Of a DNA stretch of 64,000 nucleotides, positions 1 through 10,953 are shown in pieces; position 1 is the first letter of the stretch; each line of letters begins with the position of its first letter. This DNA comes from Sophora flavescens (lineage: Eukaryota; Streptophyta; Magnoliopsida; Fabales; Fabaceae): positions 23,141,630-23,205,629 of the forward strand of contig CM061069.1 in assembly GCA_030762895.1 (NCBI GenBank). Reading direction: 5' to 3'. The notes under the pieces are model-generated. The model worked only from the letters and a program-made list of their open reading frames with translations, was not told the DNA's origin and ran no database searches. Position numbers and translations under genes: made by a program.

Positions 1-241
1 ATTTTAAAATTCAAATACCTAAAAATTATGTACTTTTTTTCACTTATCATTAATTTTTCACAATGGAAATTTGTTATAGGTCATGCAAGACCACTAACGA
101 GCAAAGTAGGATGATTAATGGGACACGTAGGCAAGTAAATGAAAGTCATAACTAAACTTAGGGACTAATGTGTCCCACATTTAAAAATTCGATGGACTAA
201 ATGATTAATTTATTTTTTTCAGGGACTAAAAGTGGGTCCCC
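1..241. mobile_element. Remnant of a Mutator-like MITE (right half)
   Basis: The sequence matches the interior and right terminal repeat of the complete 468-bp MITE at 57566-58033, including the 'agggactaaaagtggg' end motif. The left half lies outside the window. The extreme right end is missing: at about 240 the sequence jumps directly to 'cttgcaattagcttatagc', which in the right copy lies some 270 bp further on. A deletion at a short CCCCT match explains this. Confidence 0.6.
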
Positions 242-547
242 TAACCTTGCAATTAGCTTATAGCGGGCCGGTATCCCCACATGCAAATTAATGTCATCAA
301 TGGGATTTTTCGAAAAGGAATTATGGAAAATTGAATTATGACAAATTGATGTCAAATTATGACATTCTTTCATAAGGAAACAAACATTTCAAATTGATGC
401 TAAGATTATAACATTTCAAATTGATACTTATAATATTTGCAACAATTTTATTGTTATAATATTTGCAATAATGATTCTCATAACATCAAGTTAATTTAAA
501 TTATATTAAAGAAATAGATCAAAATAATTTTTGATTGATAAAAATAA

Positions 548-1550
548 GGCAAAATTACACTTTTAGACCCTTAAGTCAATTGCTTTGTTCAAATTGGTCC
601 CTTAAGTTTTTTTTTGTGACAAACTAAACCCTTAAGTTAGGTTTGGATAACAAAATGTGACTTTTTTTTACCATTTCTAGGACCCGAGCCTAGCTGGCAC
701 ACTTATAACAATTAAAATAATAATTTAAAAATTTAAAAATAATAACTAATAAATAAATAGAATTTTTTTGTCAGCTCTCCTGATTCTTCTTCTTTAACAA
801 ACCATCCTCTTCCTGGTTAAAAAAAACAAACAAACAAACCACCTTCTTCAGCAAAAAGGAAAAAGACAAAAAGGGGGAAGATCAACAGTCCTAGTTTTCT
901 ATTTTTCTCATTTTATGTTGAATAATCAATATCCAGAATCATCATTCTCTTAAAAATTGAGAAAAAGGAAAAGGAACACTAAAAACCTAGGTTCATGGCG
1001 TTGGGGTCTTTGGGGCGATGGAGGGTGATGACGGCGACGAATTGTTCTGATTCGGCCCTGACAACAAATGATTGGAAAGAGAAGAAGGATTTGGATGCAA
1101 ATCTGTGAACGGTCGCTAGAAAAGACTAGTGCCTTCATCGCGTCGCTGTCGGAGAAGACCTTGCTGGTAGCTTCGTTGAAGAAGACGAGAGAAGGCCACT
1201 GGAGAAGACCTCCTAGTTGCCTCCCAGCTGTCGTCGATGCCTTCTCTTGGCCGCCGTGGCCGAAGAAAATATGCAGTGGGTTGTGCGGTGGAGAAGATGT
1301 GGCGTTGAAGAAGAAAGAGAAAAGAAGATTAAAAATCTATTTATTAATTATTATTTTTTTGAAAATTATTATTTTATTATTTTTATTGCCATAAGTGTGC
1401 CAGCTTGGCTCGGGTCCGAGGAATGGTAAGAAAAGTCAAATTTTGTCACCCGAACCTAACTTAAGGGTCTAATTTATTACCAAAAAAAAAACTTGAGGGA
1501 CCAATTTGAACAAAACAAATAACTTAAGAGGCCAAAAGTGTAATTTTGCC
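548..1550. mobile_element. Mutator-like element with GC-rich core (Pack-MULE candidate)
   Basis: The ends are inverted repeats of roughly 200 bp or more, starting GGCAAAATTACACTTTT at 548 and closing with its complement at 1550. The 9 bp to the left (539-547) read taaaaataa. In the duplicated copy the 9 bp to the right (59265-59273) are the same taaaaataa, so the target duplication is intact when the two copies are compared; here the right side has mutated. Mutator-like elements make 9-bp duplications. The core (about 980-1320) is much richer in G+C than its surroundings and looks coding-like, as if a gene fragment had been captured. No transposase is present, and the core matches no protein I can name. 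Confidence 0.7.
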
Positions 1551-1689
1551 AATAAATTATTTTAATTATATTAAATCATTTTTAATTGTACGGACATTTA
1601 TTGAAATATTTGAACCCATCATTCAACTTAATTTCAGAAATACACAAATCTCCATTACCCCACAATTTGAATTATATTAAAAAAAAAAT

Positions 1690-1775
1690 TTCCAGTGGAT
1701 AGGGCTTGAGGTGCCAACCTAGTTGGGATGTCTTACTCTATTGTTATGTTTTTGAATGACATTCTTTGCTTAAAA
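1690..1775 (+). repeat. Short SINE-like repeat
   Basis: It contains the core ggtgccaacctagttgggat followed by a gene-poor stretch ending in an A-run. The same core occurs at 26676 inside a retrotransposon LTR, where it is a flanked, recent insertion, and at about 59432 in the duplicated copy. Recurrence at unrelated sites with an A-rich end fits a short interspersed element. The family name is not established here. Confidence 0.45.
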
Positions 1776-1996
1776 AAAATTACAGTTTAAAACAAATAAT
1801 TAGAATTAAATTAAAAAATAAAATAAAATAAAATTTATATTTAAATCAAAATAATTCCAATTATATTAAATCAAAATTTTAACTGTACGACCATTTATTG
1901 AAATATTTGAACCTACTATTCAACTTAATTATATAAATATTTAAATCTCTCTCTTACTCACTATATAATAATCCAAATTATATTAAAAAAACAAAA

Positions 1997-2381
1997 GGCT
2001 TAATTGCACTTTTGGTTCCTCAACTTTTTCAATTGTGCGATTTTGGTCCCTCAAAAATTTTATTTGCACATTTGGTTCGTCAACTTTTTCAATTGTGCGA
2101 TTTTGGTCCCTCAAAAATTTAATTGCACATTTAGTCCTCTAATTTGTCGAATTGTGCAAAATTAGTCCTTCCGTCCATGACTAGTCAATGTGCAATTAAA
2201 TTTTTGAGGGACCAAAATCGCACAATTTTAAAAGTTGAGGGATGAAATGTGCAATTAAAATTTTTGAGGGACCAAAATCGCACAATTGATAAAATTGAGG
2301 GACCAAAAGTGCAATTAAAATTTTTGAGGGACCAAAATCACACAATTGAAAAAGTTGAGGGACCAAAAGTGCAATTAAGCC
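1997..2381. mobile_element. 385-bp Mutator-like MITE with 9-bp target duplication
   Basis: The element begins GGCTTAATTGCACTTTTGG and ends with the complement, with long inverted repeats built of 'ttgagggaccaaa' modules. It is flanked by perfect 9-bp duplications aaaacaaaa (1988-1996 and 2382-2390). The duplicated copy near 59712-59725 has the empty site with one aaaacaaaa and no element. That comparison fixes both ends exactly and shows the insertion (or a precise loss in the other copy) followed the segmental duplication. It has no coding capacity; the reading frame at 2249-2464 is only repeated terminal modules. Confidence 0.88.
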
Positions 2382-2569
2382 AAAACAAAATAATTTTTAT
2401 TTTTAATCAAAATAACTCGAACTATATTAAATCAAATTTTTACTTGTGTGACCATTTATTATAATATTTGAATATGTGGATAATTAATTATTAGCGGGTA
2501 TAAACAAATATTATATATAAAGAAGAAAGAAGAATAGTAAAAACAAAGAATACGGGAATATATCAACAA

Positions 2570-2720
2570 GGTGTTGGGAGAATTGGTAATGTGGCTCTCT
2601 CCTGGGAAAAGAACCTAGGTTCGATTCCTAAAGTCGTCCATTTGGGAGGCAGTCCAACCCCTGTTGAGTCACTAAATGTCTGATGCGCATTTGCCCTAAG
2701 TTTTGATGAAAACTAAACAT
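2570..2720 (+). repeat. tRNA-related SINE-like sequence
   Basis: A perfect pol III B-box match (GGTTCGATTCC, 2618-2628) lies about 40 bp downstream of a weak A-box-like stretch. The surrounding sequence does not fold as a tRNA: there is no acceptor stem or CCA-side pairing. The block is repeated in the other copy at about 59901-60050. A tRNA-derived SINE remnant is the simplest reading. Its target duplication was not resolved. Confidence 0.45.
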
Positions 2721-2728
2721 TTATTCAA

Positions 2729-2732
<4 letters not shown>

Positions 2733-2768
<36 letters not shown>
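2733..2768. repeat. (AT)n microsatellite
   Basis: Eighteen uninterrupted AT units. It marks the point where the left and right copies of the large duplication stop aligning. The right copy has unrelated sequence here (about 60062-60722), and alignment resumes at about 2824. Confidence 0.95.
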
Positions 2769-2771
<3 letters not shown>

Positions 2772-2953
2772 GCTGATACAGTACTGTCAAGGGATTCCCA
2801 TCAGTAGGATCCCAATATATACAAACTAGTGATAACATCAAAATACATCAAAAGACAAAAGAAAGATGCCTCACCGCTTCTCTCCACATCCAGTCCCCTC
2901 TCAAACAGTAAAAACCTCACTCACACCTAAATTGATGGCACTGGCCCGAGCCA

Positions 2954-3556
2954 TCATAAACTACCACCCTCGCTAGCATCATGTGGTCCTGATGGTCCAT
3001 ACATTCCTCCGCTCCCTTTGGAAGAGCTCCTATATGACTGTCTCTGGAACATCTGCCTATATAGCCTGTTGTCTCTGGGATGTAGCCGTCTGGAAGATAC
3101 ACAAGAAGACTCCGAAATAGTGGCTCTGACCTCTGGGGGTGCTGGTACCTCTGGGATGGGTATCAGGTCCTGAGCTGGAGCAATCGGGTCCTCCTCATGT
3201 ATAGGTACCAACTTTGGCTCTGGTGCTGGTGCAGGTACGAGTCCTGGTACAAGTACCTCAAAGGGTACTATAAAGGGAACGAGAGCCATGCCCAGCATCG
3301 GCGGCATTGACAGTATATGTCCATCTGGTTGTCTGATAGGGAAAGGAAAGGTCATACCAGCTCGGAAAGTGCAGACAAAACCTATGGGAGCTTGCTGCCC
3401 AATTCCGAAAGTTATGGACATCGGACCCGTATATACAGCAAAACGAGTGACTGGGTCCACTAGCCACCCGTTAGGGTCAACGCACTCAACCTCGAAGGTC
3501 CCCGAGAGGGGAAACACCGGATCCTGGTTCATCCAGGGATGATCCCAATACGCCAT
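2954..3556 (-). CDS. Uncharacterised 200-residue ORF inside an LTR
   Basis: The start chosen is the ATG at 3556. An upstream in-frame ATG at 3595 is ruled out as the conserved start because the duplicated copy has a stop between the two. The protein begins MAYWDHPWM and has a globular-looking N-terminal half (about residues 1-90). A proline- and glutamate-rich middle follows (PAPAPEPK, HEEDPIAP), then a serine/arginine-rich tail. It resembles no gag or pol domain I know. The other copy (60985-61461) carries nonsense changes in the same frame. A pyrimidine-rich stretch ending in AG precedes the ATG, like a 3' splice site. It could be a real LTR-encoded product or a chance ORF in a decaying repeat. 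Confidence 0.4.
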   Translation of the reverse strand: MAYWDHPWMNQDPVFPLSGTFEVECVDPNGWLVDPVTRFAVYTGPMSITFGIGQQAPIGFVCTFRAGMTFPFPIRQPDGHILSMPPMLGMALVPFIVPFEVLVPGLVPAPAPEPKLVPIHEEDPIAPAQDLIPIPEVPAPPEVRATISESSCVSSRRLHPRDNRLYRQMFQRQSYRSSSKGSGGMYGPSGPHDASEGGSL

Positions 3557-3709
3557 CCGTCCTGTCTGGGTCTGAGGCACAAGATATATATGCACAAAAT
3601 ACCCAGCAAAAGAAAGGGGATAAGAAACAATATAACATCAAACGTGGAAAGGGTTTAGCAACATTTAATTCTATAACAGAATGCTAAACATCCATCTCCA
3701 AATATATAA

Positions 3710-3711
<2 letters not shown>

Positions 3712-3770
<59 letters not shown>
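3712..3770. repeat. (AT)n microsatellite, expanded
   Basis: About 29 AT units. The matching site in the duplicated copy (61617-61627) has only about five, so the tract expanded or contracted after the duplication. Confidence 0.95.
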
Positions 3771-3771
<1 letters not shown>

Positions 3772-5220
3772 CACAACCATCCTCAATCCACGTCTAAGAT
3801 TTTTCCTCTACCCTCCATCATGATGCAATGCAAATGTTGTATGAATCATCTCATCAGGTATTATCCGGATATCCATCACGACACGTCACCAGAGGCACCG
3901 GCGCACACCCTCGTCCACGGATGGAGGATGCCCATGCAAAGTAATGGCACTATAGTTGCACAATCCGGTGCACACCTCTGAACCACGACCAGGATGCTCA
4001 TGCAAAGTATGAACTATAGCTGCAACTAAAATGAAATAATGTCTGGGACGGTTCGCCGTTAGCCTAAACCCCGGGTATTCTCCCTCCGAGGAATAGACCC
4101 CAAAGACCATGTTTCAGGTCAACCATATCACAGACCATGTTTCAGGTCACCCCCTAGTGCCCTAACCGCTCATCATAATCTCATAGATAACCACAATAAT
4201 AATCCCGTCTCATCAATCTCATCATCATATCACAGCAATTATCTCAGTTAGGCACTACTAACACATATAGTATGAATTCCCCAATACATCATCATGTCTC
4301 AACATAACTTATCACTTACTCAACCTCTAAGCATAATCATAACACTCATCTTATCATCATGTTATCATGTCATCATACCATTATTACAATCATGTTATCA
4401 TTTCCCAACATAATCATTACCAATTTATAATAAAATAATAATAAAACAATCATAATATATGTCCACATTTCAAAAGCCAGCCCACCACATTTATCACATA
4501 TCATATCAATGGTAGCCAAACACTCAAACATGCAATCACTAAATAATAAAATAAAATATTTTTATCGTAACGACGATAAACGCACAATCTCAATATCATC
4601 ACGGGTACCAATAAGTAGTCCCCAATGTGATATGGACATTGTCCGTTACTCTCTCTCGTGTGGGGTTTAGGTAGCCCTACGCCATTATCGAATTAAATGC
4701 AACCGTGTCGTTTCTGATGTTAAATGGTTTCTTTCCCCCACCTAGAGAGTCACGCGCTAAACGAAACAAGACGAAACGAAGCGTCCTCGAAACTCCTCAA
4801 TTCTGCCTTGCACAGTACTAGGGTCTCCGAGCTTCCAAATATTCACCTATGCATCACATCACGAAGTACACGTTACCTCGAGTTCAAAATCGAAGACGGG
4901 ATTGAATTTCGACATACGAAACAAAAGATAACTTGAGAAATGTAACGAACGGAGTTTCGACATAAAAGAGAGTAGGATTTACATTCTCTATTGAAGAAAA
5001 GAAGAAGAGAACAATGTAGATATCGTCACTATGAACATATCCACGTACTCCGATTCGCAACAGGGCGATCGAAACTCTCAAACTCTTGCTCTAACTCTTT
5101 TCTCTCTCTAGATTCCCTCTCTCAAAACTATCCTCTCTGTTCTTTGGCTTTGCTCTCTGCCTTTCTATTTTCTCCAACTAAGTGACTAAATGACTTAAGT
5201 CACTCTTTTATTTTTGTGAA

Positions 5221-5287
5221 CCAGCGTCCCAGCGCTCGAGCGCTCCAACGCTGGAGCACTAACCTCCCCACGCTCGAGCGTTGGAGA
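5221..5287. repeat. CG-rich palindrome cluster in LTR
   Basis: Overlapping palindromes occur: AGCGCTCGAGCGCT, CCAACGCTGG and CGCTCGAGCG. They contrast with the AT-rich surroundings. The window's last bases (63985-64000) enter the same cluster in the duplicated copy. The position is inside the LTR, in its upstream half as read on the minus strand. Confidence 0.7.
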
Positions 5288-5758
5288 GTGGGTGGACCAC
5301 CGTGCCATGCAACCACTCCTGGAGAGCCACATCAGCCCTGGTGACATATGGCAGGTCAACGTATGGCCCTGTCTGGTTGACTAGGGCGCTTGAACTTGGA
5401 TACACCCACACTTGAGCATTGACTTCTGACCAAAAGTCGGCTCTTTACGTTCAGGGTTCGTTCGACGTCCGATTAAGCTGAAATTTGAGATATAGGTTCA
5501 TTAAGACCTAATAAACAACCTCAAACCATCAAAAATGCCTAATCTCATTTCTAACTCCAAATTTCTTGTTTCACACTCAGACGTCTCAAAGACGATAACC
5601 TAGAAAACCTTAATTTATTTCTACGTTCAAACTCACTCGAAAAGGTTGTGTACTTGCCATGCAAAGGTATCTAGGCCTCGAACAACATCTCAACTATATA
5701 ATCCAAGTCCTAAACCTAATCCTCATACATAAACCACACATGAAATAACGGATGTTAC

Positions 5759-6148
5759 ATAAAGCATTGAACCCCTCTGTTAGAGTACAAGCAACATTCC
5801 TAAGCATTAATAGGTGCCCAGGATGACTACATTGCATTTAATAGAGCTCAACTTAAAGATAAAATTCTGAAGGAATGTCTTGAAAGGGTTCAAATTGATT
5901 GAAGGCTATAAATAGAGAAGACATTGGAGATGAATATACAACACAACATTAACTCAAGAGCAATTACTCTGCGCATTAACTCAAGAGAAATTAACAAATT
6001 CTTCTTATCAGTTAAAAACTTCCCAATAAACCCTTTTCATCCTCAACACGTTGAACCATGACTTTTGGTTCCCCTACTAATTGGGTGAGGAGATCGAATT
6101 AGTGTCTTCTGAGTAAGGCTTTGACAACTAGTAAGTGAATTCTTAGAT
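5759..6148 (+). mobile_element. Probable LTR fragment with TATA box
   Basis: No ORF is present. A strong TATA element (GCTATAAATAGA, about 5905-5916) sits in sequence resembling the U3/R portion of a Copia-type LTR. Both ends merge into other repeats and no inverted ends or target duplication could be matched. It could alternatively be a fragment of host promoter. Confidence 0.3.
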
Positions 6149-7131
6149 TGTCATGACCCGAATTTCGTAGCCATGACGGGCCAAAAGGGAAAGCTTCGCC
6201 TTTCCCCTACCTAGCCTCAAAAGCAAAAACAAATTCGTTTCATCCAAAGTAAAAGATTATATTCATTACTTACATAAGGATTATAATACATCAGAGTGAC
6301 TAACACACAAAGAATTACAAAATCCTTCTTAAATAAATAACCAAAAAGACTACATGTACAACCCCTTAAGCTATCCATATGGCATCCAAGGCTTTCGGCG
6401 ACTACGCAGATACCTGCACCTGAAATGTTAAATGTGGGATGAGTCCACACACTCAGTGAAGGAGTTTCCTTCGGACATATACTAGCACACAAAGTCAAGT
6501 GCGAAGATACAATTTAACAATTACACAAGCTTTATATCAAATAAATGAATAAACATCTCCAGAATACACTTCACAATATCCATTCATATACAACAATGTC
6601 ATAACCAAATAAGGCATAAGGTGGACATATTGCCCCTTGGAAGAGTACTTGTGGAATGACTTGCTCTCACCTTTTTTTCTCCATAACTAGTGTCCCACTC
6701 ATAAGGGGATACTTGTCAATATTTACATATCGAGTCTTTAGGTCCACTTGGGGTTGTTAACTCAAGGTCCCCCACCCCGACTGTTTTAATTTCGTACCCC
6801 AAAGATAACGCATCATACGGCATTAACAACCTCCTTCATTTTTGGTTTCCCAGCCACCATCGAAGTTCCTTCTTCTTATTTTGGTTTCTATTTTTCCCTC
6901 CCATGTTCGTCATAAACAATAGCAGCTTCTTATGTAGTGTCAAAGGTACACAACCATACCCTTTCCTTTTTCACAGGGTGTGTTAGGAGGTCAGAGAAGA
7001 AGGGGAAGGAAAATGAGGCGAGTGATCATGGGGGTGGGAAGAAAGGGAAGGGTAGTTTTGTGAAGAAATTGGGGGAGGGACGTGGGAAAAGTAACAATGG
7101 ACTTGGAAAAAAATAAAGCCCATGTCTAAAA
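6149..7131 (-). mobile_element. LTR-like fragment, probably minus strand
   Basis: It starts TGTCATGACCCGAATTTCG, a start typical of large Gypsy-type LTRs, and includes the 'gtgggatgagtccacacactc' type of segment found in such LTRs. There is no coding capacity, no partner LTR and no target duplication. The right boundary is set only by the start of the next LTR-like sequence at 7132. Confidence 0.3.
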
Positions 7132-10100
7132 TGTAACACCCCATTTTCTCGCATATTAACCAGTAATTATATTCTATATTTTTACGAGCGATCTAGAAAA
7201 TGATTTTGAGGAAAAAAAAAATCATATTTGAGAACTTCTATATCGAAGGGAGTTACAACGAAATTTTGGGTTTAAAAGTCAGACGAAAATCGGTCTGCGT
7301 TTTTACCGACAGTATAGTTTTATACTGGCAGAAACCCTAATTTGACCCGAAACTGAAAAATTCTAGATTTTATCATAATTTCATTGATAAAGTCTATTTC
7401 TAAAATTTTCTCACAAAAATGAAATATTATATTTTTCTCGGGTGAATTTTGGCAAAAAACCATTGAAAAACCCTAATCGGGTAAACAACGGAGCCGGTTA
7501 CGGAGCTGCAGAGAGATGCCGGGAGATAGGAACGGCGGGTCATCACTTGCATGAGTCATCATGGTGAGTCACCACCATGACTCATGAAAGTGATGATGGA
7601 AAAATGAAAATATCTTAGGAAAATATCTAGAATTCCTTTCGAAATGATCGTTTTACCCTTAACCTTTTTTTATTAATTCCAATTTGATCCAACAATTTTT
7701 GGACTATTTTGCCCGCTATCTCCTTGATATTTTCGAGCTTCTCTCTCTCTCTTAAACATTCATTCACTTCATTTTTCATACAAAAAACACCAAACTTGTT
7801 AATTTTCTTAGTTTCAAAGATCCAAAAACACTTAGTTTCATTTCTCTTCCTCCCACCTTCATGAAATTCGACCAAGACCACTAAATGGTCATCCAATTAT
7901 AATTTTGATTTTCCAAGACCATATTCTTACTCCCCATTTTAATTTGAGCGCAAGTTATTTCACATCATTTTTCCATTTTAGGCAAGTTTGTGAAATGGGT
8001 ATTCTCTAGCCAACTCCATAACTCATCATCCACTTGATCTCTTGAAAAACCAACACTATACTCTTTCTCCTCTAGGTGATTTGAACACTAGCTATCTCAC
8101 ATCAATTTCCATTTTAAGAAAGTTTATGAAATGGGTTTCTTAGACCAAAGTTTCGGCCATCACCTTAATCTCCTTATCCTTTTGGTTGTTTCATTTTCTA
8201 AGACCATATCCTTACTCCTTTCAACATTCTAAACATAAGCTATCTCATCAAACTTTCCTTTCTGAGACTTCCTTGAAAATGGGTATTTCTTGCCTAGAAG
8301 AAACTATCACCTGATCATCCATTTTTCCACTTCAAAGTGAGTGCTTTTCTGATGGATTTTCTTCTATGATCCTAGATATGTCCATGTGTCTAATCCTTTT
8401 GTATTATTGTGTATTTTTGTGTAAGGTTCTATGGGAAGACCATGAACATACCTTCGTGGCTTAGCTTGTTTTGCTTGTTTTAAAGTGATCTACTAGAGGT
8501 ATAGGGGAGATTAACCACCATCTACCCTATTGTGGGTGTGTGTGTGGTTTAAAGTATGTTTATGTTGTCTTGAAACAATAAGTGTGGGGTTACGTGTTTA
8601 TGTTCATGTGATCCTCTAAGAGGACTTTGTATGATATTTGTGTTGTGCATGTGGTGTACTTGTGATTTGTGGAGAATACGCTTATTTGATGTATGTTGGT
8701 TTGAATAAAAATGATGATTTAGATTACATGATATTTGGAAGGAAAGCGTGTTTAAAATGTTAAGTTATATGCCATGAATCTATATATTGATAAATGGATA
8801 TGTATATGTGATTGTGAGCTTGTTTAATAAAGTGAGAACCTTCACTTTGTTGAGGCTTCGTTTCGGCCAAGGCTAGAAGAAATGGCATGACAACTTTAAA
8901 AAGGAATAAAACCAAGAAGAAAATAATGTTTTGAAAAATTGTTTTCATAGTATTTAAATCTGACTTTTTTGGTGTAATGGCTCCAAGATAGTTTTAATTT
9001 GAGTATAGGACTTGAGAGAACAAAAATCATGTTTTAGTGGACTTAAAAAGGAATTTTCACGAAATCGGACACGTAAAATGAATAAAGGTTCTAATTTCGA
9101 CCAAAACTGTTTTTGACAGTTTGTAACTGTTTTTGAAGTCTATTTAAGTGTCCTAAGACTCCAAAATGAGTTTTGGACCATTAGCCTTAAAAATCGTTGA
9201 AAAGGGATTTACGCGATTTTCAAATTTAGTGATGTTCGATCAAGTTTTGTGATTTTTATACAAACTATAGAGTGTAGCTCGAAATTAGCTTTTTAATACT
9301 TTAACATAAGTATTTGAATCTAAGAGAGTGAAGGATTTGAGAAAAATGATCATATTTTCGAAAATACATAAGTTAAGTTGAAATACAGTAAAAAATGATA
9401 AAACTGTGTTTTAACTATTCATATGTTTTTGAGAAACGGTTTTGAGGAATTTGGTACTTATGTACTTCTGGTTAAATTTTCTTTCAAAATGGTTTGGTTT
9501 TGGCTAAAGGTTTTGGTTTTAAACCAAAAATAATTTTAGTCCTCAAAGACTAATTTACAGTAAAATGCAAAACCGAAGTCATAAATGACTTAGTGAAAAT
9601 GCGAACTTAATAATTTATAACTTATGGTGAAGCAAGACCATTTGTCATAAGGTGTGGATAATTCGATATCCACACATCCATAATACTTAATGACAAAGAG
9701 TATTTTAAGGTTACTTGCTCGACAAGTAATCCCGTTCAAGAACGGACTTAAAGAGGTATAATGAGTTGGTGACGAACGACAAACCTTCATAATATACTAA
9801 ATCGTTGAAACATGGATAGTCCAACGAGGGGTGATTCCCAATAAGTTGGTACTGTCTACTTTGTCTCTAGAATGGCTTTTGGTTTCTGCAAGGAACCCCG
9901 AAATTTATCCGGTAGATAAATATGAACGCACACGCCGTTAAAGGCTTGATCCAAATGAAATTTTTAGTAAGGCCTTTGTGCCTTGGAAGCGGGCTTACAT
10001 GTCTGTGAGCATGCGTACGTGCTAGTGACAATCTGCAATGGTCTTGGGGATGGTCAGGGTAGGAAGGTCACGGATGGCCAGTTGGTGATTCTTCTTGGTC

Positions 10101-10869
10101 GTGGCGTTCAATGCAATACACTGACATCTATGACTAGATGCTAGATGGTCCAGGTTATTGAGAGTGTTTCACAATCAGTTCTAATTCCACATGTGGTTGT
10201 TATTAATGATTCGCACAAGATGCCTAATATTGGCAGTTGTGAGACATGATCTCTAATCACTCCTTCCGAACGTTCTCTTAGCTGCGGAGTTTGGGTCAGA
10301 TCTTCCTTGAGGCTGTGTAGGAATGGGACTATGCAGTTTCATTCAGTTACCTCTATTCTCGTGTCTCTATGAATTGACAATGTATGTCATGTTTTGTTAA
10401 CCTTGCTATTAGAAAGATATTGTTAACCTTCGAGTATGTGTGGAATTGTTGATAATTATACTTTGATGTGTATGTTTTCATATGTATGTATCGTACCACT
10501 GCATGTCTGCCTTATGTTGTATGATGAATGGGGATCTCACCTCATTTTCTGTTTGTCTGGCTGTGGCTCTATCTTATATTATGCGAAGGCAACGGTAGCA
10601 CCGCCGAACCATCAGACCCAATTTGAGTATGAGACGGTCCACTTACATGGACACGTCCTTTGAAACCGAGGAACGAAAGACTATAAAGTCAGGATTTTGT
10701 TGGAGCTTCTGGATCGCCTATAGATATAATCAAGTAGATTGAGACAATGGAATCGTGCCTTGGTCATGCCCAAGTTTTCCTCTCTTTTAGTCGGGTATGA
10801 CTGTAGGTAGTTCACGTGCCCTGACTTTTCCTTCGGATAGGAAAAGGGGTTTAGCTTGAGAAAACTACT

Positions 10870-10953
<84 letters not shown>

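Larger units (their letters stand above)
1..5241. repeat. Left copy of a long direct duplication
   Basis: This segment aligns in the same orientation with 57760-64000, so position 1 pairs with 57760 and about 5241 pairs with the window end. The same elements occur in the same order in both: MITE remnant, Mutator-like element with a GC-rich core, SINE-like repeats, and a minus-strand LTR fragment with an ORF. The left copy alone has the 385-bp MITE (1997-2381) and a long AT tract (3712-3770). It lacks the sequence matching about 58000-58275 and the Cassandra insertion. Both copies run past the window edges, so the unit length is unknown. An assembly artefact is unlikely because the copies differ by many substitutions and several clean indels. 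Confidence 0.9.
2824..5758 (-). mobile_element. Minus-strand LTR fragment of a Gypsy-type element (family E)
   Basis: Read on the minus strand, the segment starts TGTAACATCC at 5758. It contains a CG-rich palindrome cluster (5221-5287) and an internal ORF near its far end (2954-3556), the same layout as the other large LTRs in the window. The left end is not a recognisable LTR terminus, so this is a truncated LTR or solo-LTR remnant. No gag or pol lies nearby. The second copy is at about 60723-64000. Assignment to a chromovirus-like Gypsy group rests on LTR style only. Confidence 0.55.

Noticed and set aside
2570..2650. tRNA gene
   Set aside because: A perfect B box is present but no cloverleaf can be drawn and the A box is poor. 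A SINE-like repeat fits better.
3288..3542. Plus-strand frame opposite the family E LTR ORF, also at 61130-61447
   Set aside because: It is the mirror of the better-supported minus-strand frame in a GC-richer segment. The overlap explains why it is open.
7627..7896. Minus-strand 89-codon frame in the family D LTR
   Set aside because: It is inside an AT-rich LTR, with no start context, domain or second copy to support it.
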